The notes under the pieces are model-generated. The model was given only the letters and a program-made list of their open reading frames with translations. It was not told the origin of the DNA and did no database searches. A DNA stretch of 9,054 nt from an uncultured bacterium (GTDB lineage: Bacteria > Verrucomicrobiota > Lentisphaeria > Victivallales > Victivallaceae): assembly GCA_949286445.1 (NCBI GenBank), contig CASECL010000291.1, positions 1 through 9,054 of the forward strand, given 5' to 3'. The position numbers and the translations under genes were made by a program. Numbering within the stretch: the first letter of the stretch is position 1; each line of letters starts with the position of its first letter. Positions 1 to 7,476 of the stretch are shown here, piece by piece.

Positions 1-2
1 AA

Positions 3-2615
3 TTACGCCATTTTGAAAATTGTTAGGACAGGTGTGGGTTTCAGGGATAAACTGACACCTTTGCCGCAGTATGAAACGGCGACCGGATCGGGTTGTCCGC
101 CTGGAGTTACCAGTGTGATGCGGAACAGCCGTTTTTCCGGCATGTTTCTGAAATCTCCCTCACGATCCGCAATAGTAAGAGTATTTTCCGCATCATTCCA
201 GCGGAAACGGATCAGGGAATAGCCGCCGTTTTCGTATTCGTAATCAATGCCGTTGTCTTCATACAATACATATTCTCCGTCAGAACCGGGGTAAATTCTT
301 ATTTCCAGTTCAGACGGATCGTATTCTCCGGTATGCTGAATTGCTTTGCCCCACGGCACAATGGAGCCGCAGCGTACAAACAGAGGAATCTGTTCCAGCG
401 GTGCGGCGGTTTTTACCGTTTGACCGCCGGAAAATTTTTCTCCGTTCCAGAAATTTATCCATGACGCTCCGGAGGGCAGATATACCCGGCGGGATACGGC
501 ATGAGACGTTACCGGAGCCACCAGAAAGGCGGAACCGAACATATATTCTGCAGTTTCCGCTCCGGCTTTACGGTCATGGGGAAAATCCATAACCAGCGGC
601 CGCATCATCGTTCCGGCATTCAGTGAAACATTACCCGCCATGGAGTAGATATAAGGCAGCAGCTGATAGCGCAAATCAAGATAACTGCGAACCAGCCGTT
701 CCACTTTTTCACCATACCGCCAGAGCTCGGTATTGGAAACAAAACCGTGAACCCGGAGAATCGGACAAAATACTGAAAATTGAAACCAGCGGATAAAGCG
801 TTCATGGTAACGTCGGTTTCCATACTGATCGCCGGGGCGGAAAAATCCGCCGGTATCAGTTGTCCAATAAGGTATTCCGGATATTGACATACCCAGTCCG
901 CAGGCAATTTGTTTTTTCAGTGTTTTCCAGTCGCTGCCGATATCTCCGCTCCACACCACTGAGGGGCAGGACTGCTGTCCGGCAAAAGCGCACCGGGTCA
1001 GTATCAGCGTTCTTTTATCCGGCTGTTCACCGCGGAGTTTGGCGGCAATGAAACGGTTGACGTAAAGCGGGTAAATATTGCGGAATGCGTTTCCTCTGCC
1101 AATGGAAACGCTACGGTCTTTCAAATCGTCATTTTCCGGTTCGGTCGCGTCAAACCACCAGCTGTCAATTCCGGTGGAAACAATATTTTTCTTCATCTGC
1201 TGCCAATAAACTTCCCCGGCATCCGGATTGGTGAAGTCGATCCAGATGGTGTCTTTTATGTAGGCATTGTTTTTTTCAAGAACTTTTCCAAAGTCACAAT
1301 TCCGATCCACCTTTGACCAGACAGAAAGCATCGAGTGGGCATTAAGGGCATGGATTTGCCGGTTCATCTCCTCCGGATCAGGATATAACTGCGGATCAAA
1401 TGACATGGAGTTCCATTTTCCCTGTTCCCACCATTGCCAGTCCTGAACAATTACATCCAGCGGTATTTTACGCCTCCGGAATTCCCGCAGATTGTCCAGC
1501 AGTTCTTCCTGATTGTGGAAGCGTTCCCGGCAGTGCCAGTAGCCGAAAGCGTAGCGCGGAAGCATCGGCACCCGGCCGGAAAAACGGCGGAAAGAATTTA
1601 TTACTTCATCTGCACTGCCGGTAAAAATAAAGTAATCCATCTCTTTTACATCTTCGGCGGAGAGAGTCTGCGGCAGATTTCTGCCGGTCCGCATTGTCAG
1701 TGCCGGTATATCGCCGTCATTGACAATAACCCGGACGGAATGTTTTCCCGGCGCCAGAAGAATATCCCGTACCCCGATCCGGGGCGGAAGCCAGAGATTA
1801 TTGCAGTTGACAACGCATTTGCCGTCAATGTAAAGAATCAGTTTCCCGGCCATCACCTGACCGCAGTCAAGCTCAAAAGCACAGCGGGTTTTCATTTTCC
1901 CTGTCAGCGTGAAATTACCGGTCCAGGAATTTTCTTTTCTGATTTCCTCTGCGCCTCCGGAGCCGGTGGATATATTTACGATAGTGGCCTTTCCCTCACC
2001 CTCCCGGCGGAGGTGGATTGGGGTAACTGGCAGATTGAAATTCGTCCGGCTGAAATTATGCCAATAGAGTCCATATCCCGTACTTGAATAAAGCATTGGC
2101 ACTGAAGCCTGGGTATTTACCTGAATCAGATCCCGGGGTAAACGGCTGATTTCCAGATATCCATCCTGAAATTCACCCAGTCCGAAAATCTGTCCTTTGT
2201 CGTTAAACTGCAACTCTGCCCGGCAGGAATCCGGTTCAGCGTCGATACTGGGGGAGGGGGTGAATGAATATTGTTTTTCCTGAAATACAATTTTGCCGGT
2301 TGCCGGATCGGTGAGCGTAACAAGACCGTTTTTACCTGAAACCGAGGCACAGATGCGTTTCAGACGCAGAATGCAGCCATCCCGGTTTTCCTCAAATTCT
2401 CCGTTGCAGCGTGTCAGGGAGGGAAAAACCGGATCAGCGATACTGGAAAATTTTTGATTCGGAGTGCGCCGTATCCTTATTGCATTGTCAGCGTGAGAAG
2501 TAATTTCAAGCAGGGATCCATCTGCTGTGCGGCAAACAATACTGTCATGAGTGATTTTTAAAAATTTTACCGTCTCGCATTTGGCAGATCCGGCAGTTTG
2601 GAGCGTAACGGACAT
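3..2615 (-). CDS. GH31 family glycosidase, probable alpha-xylosidase with PA14-like insert
   Basis: 870-residue retaining alpha-glycosidase of family GH31, predicted to remove terminal alpha-xylose (or alpha-glucose) from imported oligosaccharides. The N-terminal beta-sandwich holds a GLGEFQDG motif (about residues 145-152), typical of the group of GH31 alpha-xylosidases that carry a PA14 domain. A beta-rich stretch at about 229-325 looks like that PA14 insert. The (beta/alpha)8 barrel runs from about 346 to 680. It shows DVIVQDWQWW (387-396), the nucleophile Asp489 in WWFDATEP, the acid/base Asp558 in WSGD, and WTTDTGGFF (584-592). C-terminal beta domains follow, with FWNGEKFSGGQT and IPLFVRCGSIVP. 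The N-terminus is hydrophilic with no signal peptide, so the enzyme is probably cytoplasmic. I chose the ATG at 2615 because AGGAGGG lies 7 nt upstream; the frame stays open to a TTG at 2672, which has only a weak ribosome site. The gene has its own promoter downstream of the GH78-like gene's terminator. Family is near certain; substrate is inferred. Confidence 0.93.
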   Translation of the reverse strand: MSVTLQTAGSAKCETVKFLKITHDSIVCRTADGSLLEITSHADNAIRIRRTPNQKFSSIADPVFPSLTRCNGEFEENRDGCILRLKRICASVSGKNGLVTLTDPATGKIVFQEKQYSFTPSPSIDAEPDSCRAELQFNDKGQIFGLGEFQDGYLEISRLPRDLIQVNTQASVPMLYSSTGYGLYWHNFSRTNFNLPVTPIHLRREGEGKATIVNISTGSGGAEEIRKENSWTGNFTLTGKMKTRCAFELDCGQVMAGKLILYIDGKCVVNCNNLWLPPRIGVRDILLAPGKHSVRVIVNDGDIPALTMRTGRNLPQTLSAEDVKEMDYFIFTGSADEVINSFRRFSGRVPMLPRYAFGYWHCRERFHNQEELLDNLREFRRRKIPLDVIVQDWQWWEQGKWNSMSFDPQLYPDPEEMNRQIHALNAHSMLSVWSKVDRNCDFGKVLEKNNAYIKDTIWIDFTNPDAGEVYWQQMKKNIVSTGIDSWWFDATEPENDDLKDRSVSIGRGNAFRNIYPLYVNRFIAAKLRGEQPDKRTLILTRCAFAGQQSCPSVVWSGDIGSDWKTLKKQIACGLGMSISGIPYWTTDTGGFFRPGDQYGNRRYHERFIRWFQFSVFCPILRVHGFVSNTELWRYGEKVERLVRSYLDLRYQLLPYIYSMAGNVSLNAGTMMRPLVMDFPHDRKAGAETAEYMFGSAFLVAPVTSHAVSRRVYLPSGASWINFWNGEKFSGGQTVKTAAPLEQIPLFVRCGSIVPWGKAIQHTGEYDPSELEIRIYPGSDGEYVLYEDNGIDYEYENGGYSLIRFRWNDAENTLTIADREGDFRNMPEKRLFRITLVTPGGQPDPVAVSYCGKGVSLSLKPTPVLTIFKMA

Positions 2616-2622
2616 GGTAAAT

Positions 2623-2629
2623 CCCTCCT
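2623..2629 (-). promoter_or_regulatory. Shine-Dalgarno of the GH31 gene
   Basis: AGGAGGG on the minus strand, 7 nt before the ATG at 2615. It decides the start codon over the in-frame TTG at 2672, which would add 19 residues. Confidence 0.88.
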
Positions 2630-2648
2630 GGATAACGATATTATTGCT

Positions 2649-2669
2649 CCGGATAAAGTGAATATCCGG
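2649..2669 (-). promoter_or_regulatory. 5' leader hairpin of the GH31 gene
   Basis: Perfect 7-bp inverted repeat CCGGATA / TATCCGG with a 7-nt loop, in the untranslated leader about 20 nt upstream of the Shine-Dalgarno. No U-tract follows, so it is not an intrinsic terminator. It could stabilise the mRNA or modulate translation. The pairing is seen directly; the function is unknown. Confidence 0.45.
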
Positions 2670-2721
2670 CAATTTCCTGCTGTTTGATTTTGTAATTTTT
2701 TACTGCATTATTTCCGGGCGT

Positions 2722-2736
2722 CCGGAATTCTTCCGG
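2722..2736 (-). promoter_or_regulatory. Operator-like palindrome at the predicted GH31 transcription start
   Basis: Perfect inverted repeat CCGGAA-3 nt-TTCCGG, sitting directly downstream of the -10 box and overlapping the predicted +1 (about 2732). A repressor binding here would block initiation. Caution: CCGGA-type words are common throughout this window, so chance occurrence is possible. Confidence 0.4.
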
Positions 2737-2738
2737 GT

Positions 2739-2766
2739 AATGTAGCATAAATATTCCGGATGTCAA
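2739..2766 (-). promoter_or_regulatory. Sigma70-type promoter of the GH31 gene
   Basis: On the minus strand a perfect -35 TTGACA (2761-2766), a 16-nt spacer, and an extended -10, TGC followed by TACATT (2739-2744). The predicted start near 2732 gives a leader of about 115 nt. A 5-1-5 dyad TTTCC/GGAAA (2773-2783) lies just upstream of the -35 and a 5-4-5 dyad AAAAT/ATTTT (2793-2806) further upstream. Either could be an activator site or an UP-like element. The placement between an upstream terminator and the gene supports the call. Confidence 0.65.
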
Positions 2767-2894
2767 AGTTGTTTTCCGGGAAACCGGAGGCGAAAATTTG
2801 AATTTTACTCAATCTGCATGATATTTACAGAATTTATCTATGGGATACCTGACGCACAGTAAAAATCTGGCCGATATAGTTTCCTGTCAATCTG

Positions 2895-2932
2895 AAAAAA
2901 TACGCCGGATCAGAACTTTTTCCGATCCGGCG
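2895..2932 (-). terminator. Intrinsic terminator after the GH78-like gene
   Basis: Perfect 9-bp GC-rich stem CGCCGGATC / GATCCGGCG (2924-2932 and 2903-2911) with a 12-nt loop, followed on the minus strand by TATTTTTT (2895-2902). It begins 43 nt beyond the stop codon of the GH78-like gene. On the plus strand the stem is followed by an A-run, so it should work only for minus-strand transcripts. It separates the GH78-like and GH31 transcription units. Confidence 0.88.
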
Positions 2933-2975
2933 CGAAAAAATATTCTACCCAGATTTTTTATCAACCGGGAAAACC

Positions 2976-5753
2976 TTAACCTTTGCTGAAGAGCTGAACC
3001 TGTTCCCCCAGCGCAAAATTGGTATGCATCAGAATTTCCGGTGAGAATTCCGGAACCACCCGGAGTTCAAAATTGGAATCGAGCATAATGTCCATCGTAT
3101 CATCATCGTTCTTCTCCAGTTTGAAAACAAATTTTCCCTTTGCCAGCGGAATGGATAATTCCAGCCGGTCGAGAAGTTCCAGTCTTGGATTAATGAAAAC
3201 CGTGGACACAGAAGATTGTTCATCCACCTTTATTCCGATAATATCCCGCAGTATTACCATATTGGGAGATACCGTCCAGCCGTCATACATCCGTACCGGT
3301 GCCGGGTCATCCGAGGAGAAGTCCAGCCGCCAGGCCGAAAGCTGCGGACAGCGTTTAAGTTCCCAGTAACGCCGGAAATAATCAAATCCCCAGTCACAGA
3401 GATTGAGAGAAAACACCATTCCCATAAAGAGGAAGTGGAAGTACGGCTGCGCTTCATCCGGACTGAGTTTGTCGTGACGGTCAAACTGGAAGAACCGGTT
3501 CTGGAATTTGTCAAATTCCCTGATGTCCAGCACTCCGCCGAGCAAAGCGCAGAAGTTGCCCATCAATTCTGCTTCTCCGAAGGGTTTCCCGTCAATGAAA
3601 CTGCGCGGCATGAGACCGTTATCTGCACTGTTGCCGGAGTTGAAATCGCGCAGAGTGGCAATAAGTTCGTTGGCTACCGTAAGGCAGTGCTGCTCCATAT
3701 CCTCAATTCTCAGAATTCTGAATGCCTGTGCCGAGGATAACAGAAAACGGCTGTACAGCGAATTCAAATATGTCGGTGCCTCTTCAGGGCCGAAGGTATA
3801 GAGTGATACCCGGCTTTTGGGATGAAACTGCGGAGTATCTTCACGCAGTAACCCGTCTTTGCCGCGGCGTTCATCCCAGTATTGCACCAGAAACTTGAGC
3901 GGTTCCGCCAGTTTTTCCAATTCGTCCCAATCTCCGGATATACGGTAGTTGTACAACATCCAGAGCGGCATGGCAAAACTGTGCGGCCCCTGAGGAAGAG
4001 AATGTCCGGAGCTGGAAATGGCAGGAATATCGCCATTTTCAAACTGTCCTTTGACAAACTCTCTCAATTTCGCGGCAGAGTAGGAAATATCGCCAAAGGT
4101 GCACATCATATTTACCGACTCAATATAGGCATCGAGCATATAAGTATCGTAGTTTGCCCGCGGTTCATTGATGGCGACAAAACCTGCTGATCTCGTGAGT
4201 GCAAGCACCCCGGTATTCCAAAGTTCATTTATCCACGATTCTGAAGTTTCCAGCGATGATGGCACGTTCCGGCAACGTTTTAGCTCAGCAAAACGTACCG
4301 AGTCAATCTTTATGCCGTTAAGTGATTTGCGTACACTTATAGCCAGATAGCTGCATTCGCGCGGCCGGAAAAAGGTGAAGTTGTTTTCCCGGCTGCGGCA
4401 GCGCATAGTGTGAGTGCAGCGGCGTCTCAGACCGCGGTTCGGCAAACCATTTTCACCCATGATGTAGCCGAAAGTGAAATCAACAATGTCGTTCCGGGTG
4501 GCATTAAAATCAATCACAGGAAAACCGTAACGCAGATCATCAAGTCTGAAAATAATGCATTCTCCGGTTTTCAAGGTCAGCCCTTTCCATGAACCTGAGG
4601 TCAAGTCCACCGTTTTATCCGGAATAAATTTTGTTGAAGCCAGATAGCTTGAAACATCATTGATATTATCCACCCTCGGCTCAAACTCCACCGGTTTCAG
4701 CCGTTCAAAATCAATATCTCCGGGAATGTCCTCAAATGACATTTTAAACGGTCCAACCGTTTCCCAGGCAATATCTGCTTTCGGCTCCGGAGCACATCTT
4801 ACCTTCACCGCCGAGCCGCGCGGAAATTCAAAGTACATACCCATAGCATGTTTGGTCGTACTCTGAATCAGGGTTATATCATTCCAGCCGGCTTTGAATT
4901 TGAAAACAACCGCATCTCCGGTAAGTTCCTCCGCCGCATGGAGCAGTTCGCCATTACAGAAAAGCCGGAACGGTTCGTCTGAAAAAATCCGCACCGGCAG
5001 TTCCCCGTCGCTGTCACGCCAGACGTATCCCCTGGCACCGTAAATTCCCCGGCCGCCGATATGCACCTGGCTGAATGCAACAAAACTGACCCCGGGAAAA
5101 TCTGTAAGTTTTCCCTTGACAACCGGCGTGAAATCAAGTTTTTTATCCACTTGCGGCGGTCTGAGAGGATGGATTTCCAGCCTGGCTCCGTACTCATAAG
5201 TGGCCTTGGCATAGGTTGGTTTCGTCCAGTTTTCACGGGCAAGAAAGTTGCTGCTGGTCCAGTGCTGAGGATACAGTTCACCGTCAACAAATTCCAGCAG
5301 TCCCTCATGGCGTGACGCTCTGGCCCGGGGAACGGTCATGGCGTCCCCCCAGGAGATATCCCAGGTTTTATCTGTATAGACAATGGTGCGTTTTTCCGAC
5401 TCAAGCTGACACCACACTCCCGGCGTACGGCGCGATCCTGACGAGAGTTCGGCAGAGTAGTACACCACCAGAGCAATAACATTTATCCCTGACTGCAGGC
5501 AGTAGTAAGCATCATGCAGGTCAACGTATGAAGTGCCGGCATTCTGATTTGAACGCGGCCCTCCGCCGATGAGACGGTCATTGATATACAGCTTGTAAGC
5601 GCAATTTGCGCTGACCCAGAGTCCGGCATCAAGACCGAAGTGTTCCACGGTGAATTCTTTGCGGAAAAGCAGAAAGGCATCATCACTGTCTATGAGTTTG
5701 TCTGCCCATATCCATTCCCCCCTGATTTGACGTGGCATGCTTATGTGATCCAT
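2976..5753 (-). CDS. GH78-like (alpha-L-rhamnosidase fold) protein with altered catalytic residues
   Basis: 925 residues with the layout of bacterial alpha-L-rhamnosidases. A jelly-roll N-terminal domain with GEWIWAD and LWVSANCAYKLYINDRLIGGGP spans about 10-175. Further beta domains run to about 490, an (alpha/alpha)6 toroid spans about 495-840, and a C-terminal beta-sandwich about 845-925. In GH78 the loop D-x-P-x-x-E-(6)-D carries the general acid Glu. Here the matching stretch is N529-E-P-R-A-N534 then D541, so the first Asp and the acid Glu both read Asn. The later region is W808-R809, where family members often have Trp-Glu, followed by YDGWTVSP (823-830). The protein may be catalytically divergent or act on another sugar. 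No signal peptide is visible, so it is probably cytoplasmic. The ATG at 5753 has GGAAGGAG 5 nt upstream; Met6 has none. A terminator follows. The fold call is firm; the activity is not. Confidence 0.8.
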   Translation of the reverse strand: MDHISMPRQIRGEWIWADKLIDSDDAFLLFRKEFTVEHFGLDAGLWVSANCAYKLYINDRLIGGGPRSNQNAGTSYVDLHDAYYCLQSGINVIALVVYYSAELSSGSRRTPGVWCQLESEKRTIVYTDKTWDISWGDAMTVPRARASRHEGLLEFVDGELYPQHWTSSNFLARENWTKPTYAKATYEYGARLEIHPLRPPQVDKKLDFTPVVKGKLTDFPGVSFVAFSQVHIGGRGIYGARGYVWRDSDGELPVRIFSDEPFRLFCNGELLHAAEELTGDAVVFKFKAGWNDITLIQSTTKHAMGMYFEFPRGSAVKVRCAPEPKADIAWETVGPFKMSFEDIPGDIDFERLKPVEFEPRVDNINDVSSYLASTKFIPDKTVDLTSGSWKGLTLKTGECIIFRLDDLRYGFPVIDFNATRNDIVDFTFGYIMGENGLPNRGLRRRCTHTMRCRSRENNFTFFRPRECSYLAISVRKSLNGIKIDSVRFAELKRCRNVPSSLETSESWINELWNTGVLALTRSAGFVAINEPRANYDTYMLDAYIESVNMMCTFGDISYSAAKLREFVKGQFENGDIPAISSSGHSLPQGPHSFAMPLWMLYNYRISGDWDELEKLAEPLKFLVQYWDERRGKDGLLREDTPQFHPKSRVSLYTFGPEEAPTYLNSLYSRFLLSSAQAFRILRIEDMEQHCLTVANELIATLRDFNSGNSADNGLMPRSFIDGKPFGEAELMGNFCALLGGVLDIREFDKFQNRFFQFDRHDKLSPDEAQPYFHFLFMGMVFSLNLCDWGFDYFRRYWELKRCPQLSAWRLDFSSDDPAPVRMYDGWTVSPNMVILRDIIGIKVDEQSSVSTVFINPRLELLDRLELSIPLAKGKFVFKLEKNDDDTMDIMLDSNFELRVVPEFSPEILMHTNFALGEQVQLFSKG

Positions 5754-5758
5754 AAATA

Positions 5759-5766
5759 CTCCTTCC
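5759..5766 (-). promoter_or_regulatory. Shine-Dalgarno of the GH78-like gene
   Basis: GGAAGGAG on the minus strand, 5 nt before the ATG at 5753. It supports that start over the in-frame ATG five codons later. Confidence 0.85.
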
Positions 5767-5830
5767 AGTGTTCAAAAGCCAGCGGGCACGGAAGACTCCG
5801 GCAACCCGTATTATTAACATTACATCTTTT

Positions 5831-5859
5831 AATATGAAGCAAAAATAGCGATTTGACAA
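5831..5859 (-). promoter_or_regulatory. Candidate promoter of the GH78-like gene
   Basis: -35-like TTGTCA (5854-5859), a 17-nt spacer and -10-like CATATT (5831-5836) on the minus strand. The predicted start near 5824 gives a leader of about 70 nt. The leader contains a small inverted repeat CGGA-4 nt-TCCG (5789-5800). The surrounding DNA is AT-rich, so other -10-like matches exist and this assignment is moderate. Confidence 0.45.
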
Positions 5860-6141
5860 GTTCTTTATTGAAAAAAATTGAAAAAAAACGTGTTTATATA
5901 ACATAATATTTATTTTTTTGAAACAAATGTAACTGTTATATGTCCTTTTCTCAATATTTCTGAATTCGGGTAAAAACTCTCTTCGCTTCGTAAAAAGCAA
6001 CCTGAATACGGTATGGCGGACATTGAAAACATTACCGGTTCATACAATAATATTTTTGCTGAAATGCCGTTTTCAAAACTGCCGCATATATTTTGCCGGA
6101 ATAAGACACCTGCCGTGGAGCGATGAACAGGGAATACTGTC

Positions 6142-7476
6142 TTACCGCTCAATCTTGCCGAAAAGTGATACCGGATTTGCCTGCGTTATCCTGACATTCA
6201 GCAGCATGCCGGGGCAAAGTTCTCCGCCGTCCGGTTCAAAAACCACAGTTCTGGCGTTGCCGGTCTTGCCGCTCCAGCGGGCGGAATTCCGTTTACTGAC
6301 GCCTTCCACCAGAACTTCCTGAAGCGTGCCCGGCATGTTTTTCAATTTTTCCGCCACCCGTTTTTCCAAATCAGCCAGCAGAATTGCGTTGCGTTCTTCC
6401 TTTACTTCCGCCGGTATCTGATCCGGCATCTCTGCCGCTTTGGTTCCTGAGCGTGGCGAATATTTAAAGATAAAAGAGTGATCAAACCCCACCTCATTCA
6501 ACAAATCGCGGGTCTGCTGGAAATCTTCTTCTGTTTCCCCAGGAAAGCCGACAATAACATCGGTGGTAAAGGTGCAATCCGGTATCAGAGAACGAATACG
6601 GTTCACCTTTTCCAGATAACTTTCTGCGGTATACTGCCGGTTCATCAGCTGCAATATCCGGTTTGAACCGGACTGTACCGGCAAATGGTAACAGTGGCAG
6701 ATTTTCGGTTCAGATGCGAGAACGGAAATCAGTCTTTCGCTGAAATAACTTATGTAGGGAGAGGTAAATCTTATTCTCTGCAAGCCGTCTATCCGGCACA
6801 GTTTTTCCAGAAGTTCGGCAAAAGGTGAACAATCATCCGCCGGCGGTCTCACATCTCCATTGAGCCCGTAAGCGGCGACATTCTGTCCCAGCAGCAATAT
6901 CTCCCGGCATCCGGAGGCAACCATGCTTTCTGCTTCAGCAATAATATCTGCGGCATCCCGGCTTACCTCCCGGCCTCTGACGTAGGGTACAATACAATAT
7001 GAACAAAACCGGTTGCAGCCCCGGGTAATTGCTATTGAACCGAATATTCCCCCCGGTAAATGGCCTTTCATCGCGGCCAATACTTCATGCGGATCTTCTG
7101 ACAGCGCCTGATAGCTGGACCGCTCCCGTACTATTTTTTCCACTGCCTCCGGGAGCTTATGGAGCTGATTTGTCCCAAGTACAAAATCCAGATGCGGCAG
7201 CAGATGGAACAACTCTTCTCCCCGGTTCTGAGCCATGCATCCGATACAGCCGATGATAAGACCGGGATTGAGTTTTTTCAGTTTCTTCATGTAGCCGATT
7301 TTGCCGATGGCTTTGCGTTCCGCCTGTTCCCGGACGCTGCAGGTATTGAATACCAGCAGATCGGCTTCTTCTTCGTGTTCAACCGGAGTGTATCCTTTGC
7401 CGATCAGAATGGCGGCCAGGGCTTCAGAGTCCCGGACATTCATCTGGCAGCCGTAGGTTTTGATAAAGAATTTCAC
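6142..7476 (-). CDS. miaB: tRNA-2-methylthio-N6-dimethylallyladenosine synthase MiaB
   Basis: 444-residue radical-SAM methylthiotransferase that adds a methylthio group to N6-isopentenyladenosine at position 37 of tRNAs reading UNN codons, in the cytoplasm. The N-terminal MTTase domain has the three cysteines for the auxiliary 4Fe-4S cluster: Cys10 (YGCQMN), Cys46 (NTCSVRE) and Cys80 (GCMAQ). The radical-SAM cluster motif is Cys154/Cys158/Cys161 in RGCNRFCSYCIVPYVRGRE. HLPVQSGSNRILQLMNRQYT (264-283) and FPGETEEDF (311-319) are typical of MiaB rather than RimO or MtaB. The C-terminal TRAM domain spans about 378-444. The start is GTG at 7476, whose GTGA overlaps the proB stop by 4 nt. There is only a poor ribosome site, so translation is probably coupled to proB. 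Length is normal for the family. Confidence 0.97.
   Translation of the reverse strand: MKFFIKTYGCQMNVRDSEALAAILIGKGYTPVEHEEEADLLVFNTCSVREQAERKAIGKIGYMKKLKKLNPGLIIGCIGCMAQNRGEELFHLLPHLDFVLGTNQLHKLPEAVEKIVRERSSYQALSEDPHEVLAAMKGHLPGGIFGSIAITRGCNRFCSYCIVPYVRGREVSRDAADIIAEAESMVASGCREILLLGQNVAAYGLNGDVRPPADDCSPFAELLEKLCRIDGLQRIRFTSPYISYFSERLISVLASEPKICHCYHLPVQSGSNRILQLMNRQYTAESYLEKVNRIRSLIPDCTFTTDVIVGFPGETEEDFQQTRDLLNEVGFDHSFIFKYSPRSGTKAAEMPDQIPAEVKEERNAILLADLEKRVAEKLKNMPGTLQEVLVEGVSKRNSARWSGKTGNARTVVFEPDGGELCPGMLLNVRITQANPVSLFGKIER

Larger units (their letters stand above)
5754..6141. other. 388-bp intergenic region, partly AT-rich
   Basis: This gap lies between the miaB stop and the GH78-like start. 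Positions about 5820-5960 are strongly AT-rich, with A/T runs, and contain the predicted GH78-like promoter and a near-palindrome TGTTTATATAACA (5891-5903), about 70 nt upstream of the predicted start site. I found no convincing gene or RNA here, and no clear intrinsic terminator for miaB; only a weak CCG/CGG hairpin occurs near 6085-6102. The part between 5960 and 6141 holds nothing I can name. Confidence 0.6.

Noticed and set aside
1434..2087. Plus-strand open frame of 217 codons inside the GH31 gene
   Set aside because: It lies wholly antisense to a clear GH31 enzyme, and its translation resembles no family I know.
2616..2672. Extension of the GH31 protein to a TTG start at 2672
   Set aside because: It has only a weak ribosome site, runs through the leader hairpin, and adds 19 residues without family support. 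The ATG at 2615 has AGGAGGG at ideal spacing.
5853..5858. Perfect TTGACA on the plus strand as a divergent promoter
   Set aside because: No matching -10 at proper spacing and no plus-strand gene follows; it overlaps the minus-strand -35 by chance of sequence symmetry.
5683..6000. Minus-strand frame of 105 codons overlapping the GH78-like start
   Set aside because: It covers the promoter and ribosome site of the GH78-like gene and reads as Phe/Ile/Lys-rich translation of AT-rich non-coding DNA.
6085..6102. Hairpin downstream of miaB as an intrinsic terminator
   Set aside because: The stem is short, bulged and AT-rich, and the following T-run is weak; not convincing.
5910..6152. Possible small minus-strand gene of 80 codons after miaB
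   Set aside because: It starts at a TTG inside miaB with no ribosome site, has no recognisable domain, and runs into the AT-rich promoter region.
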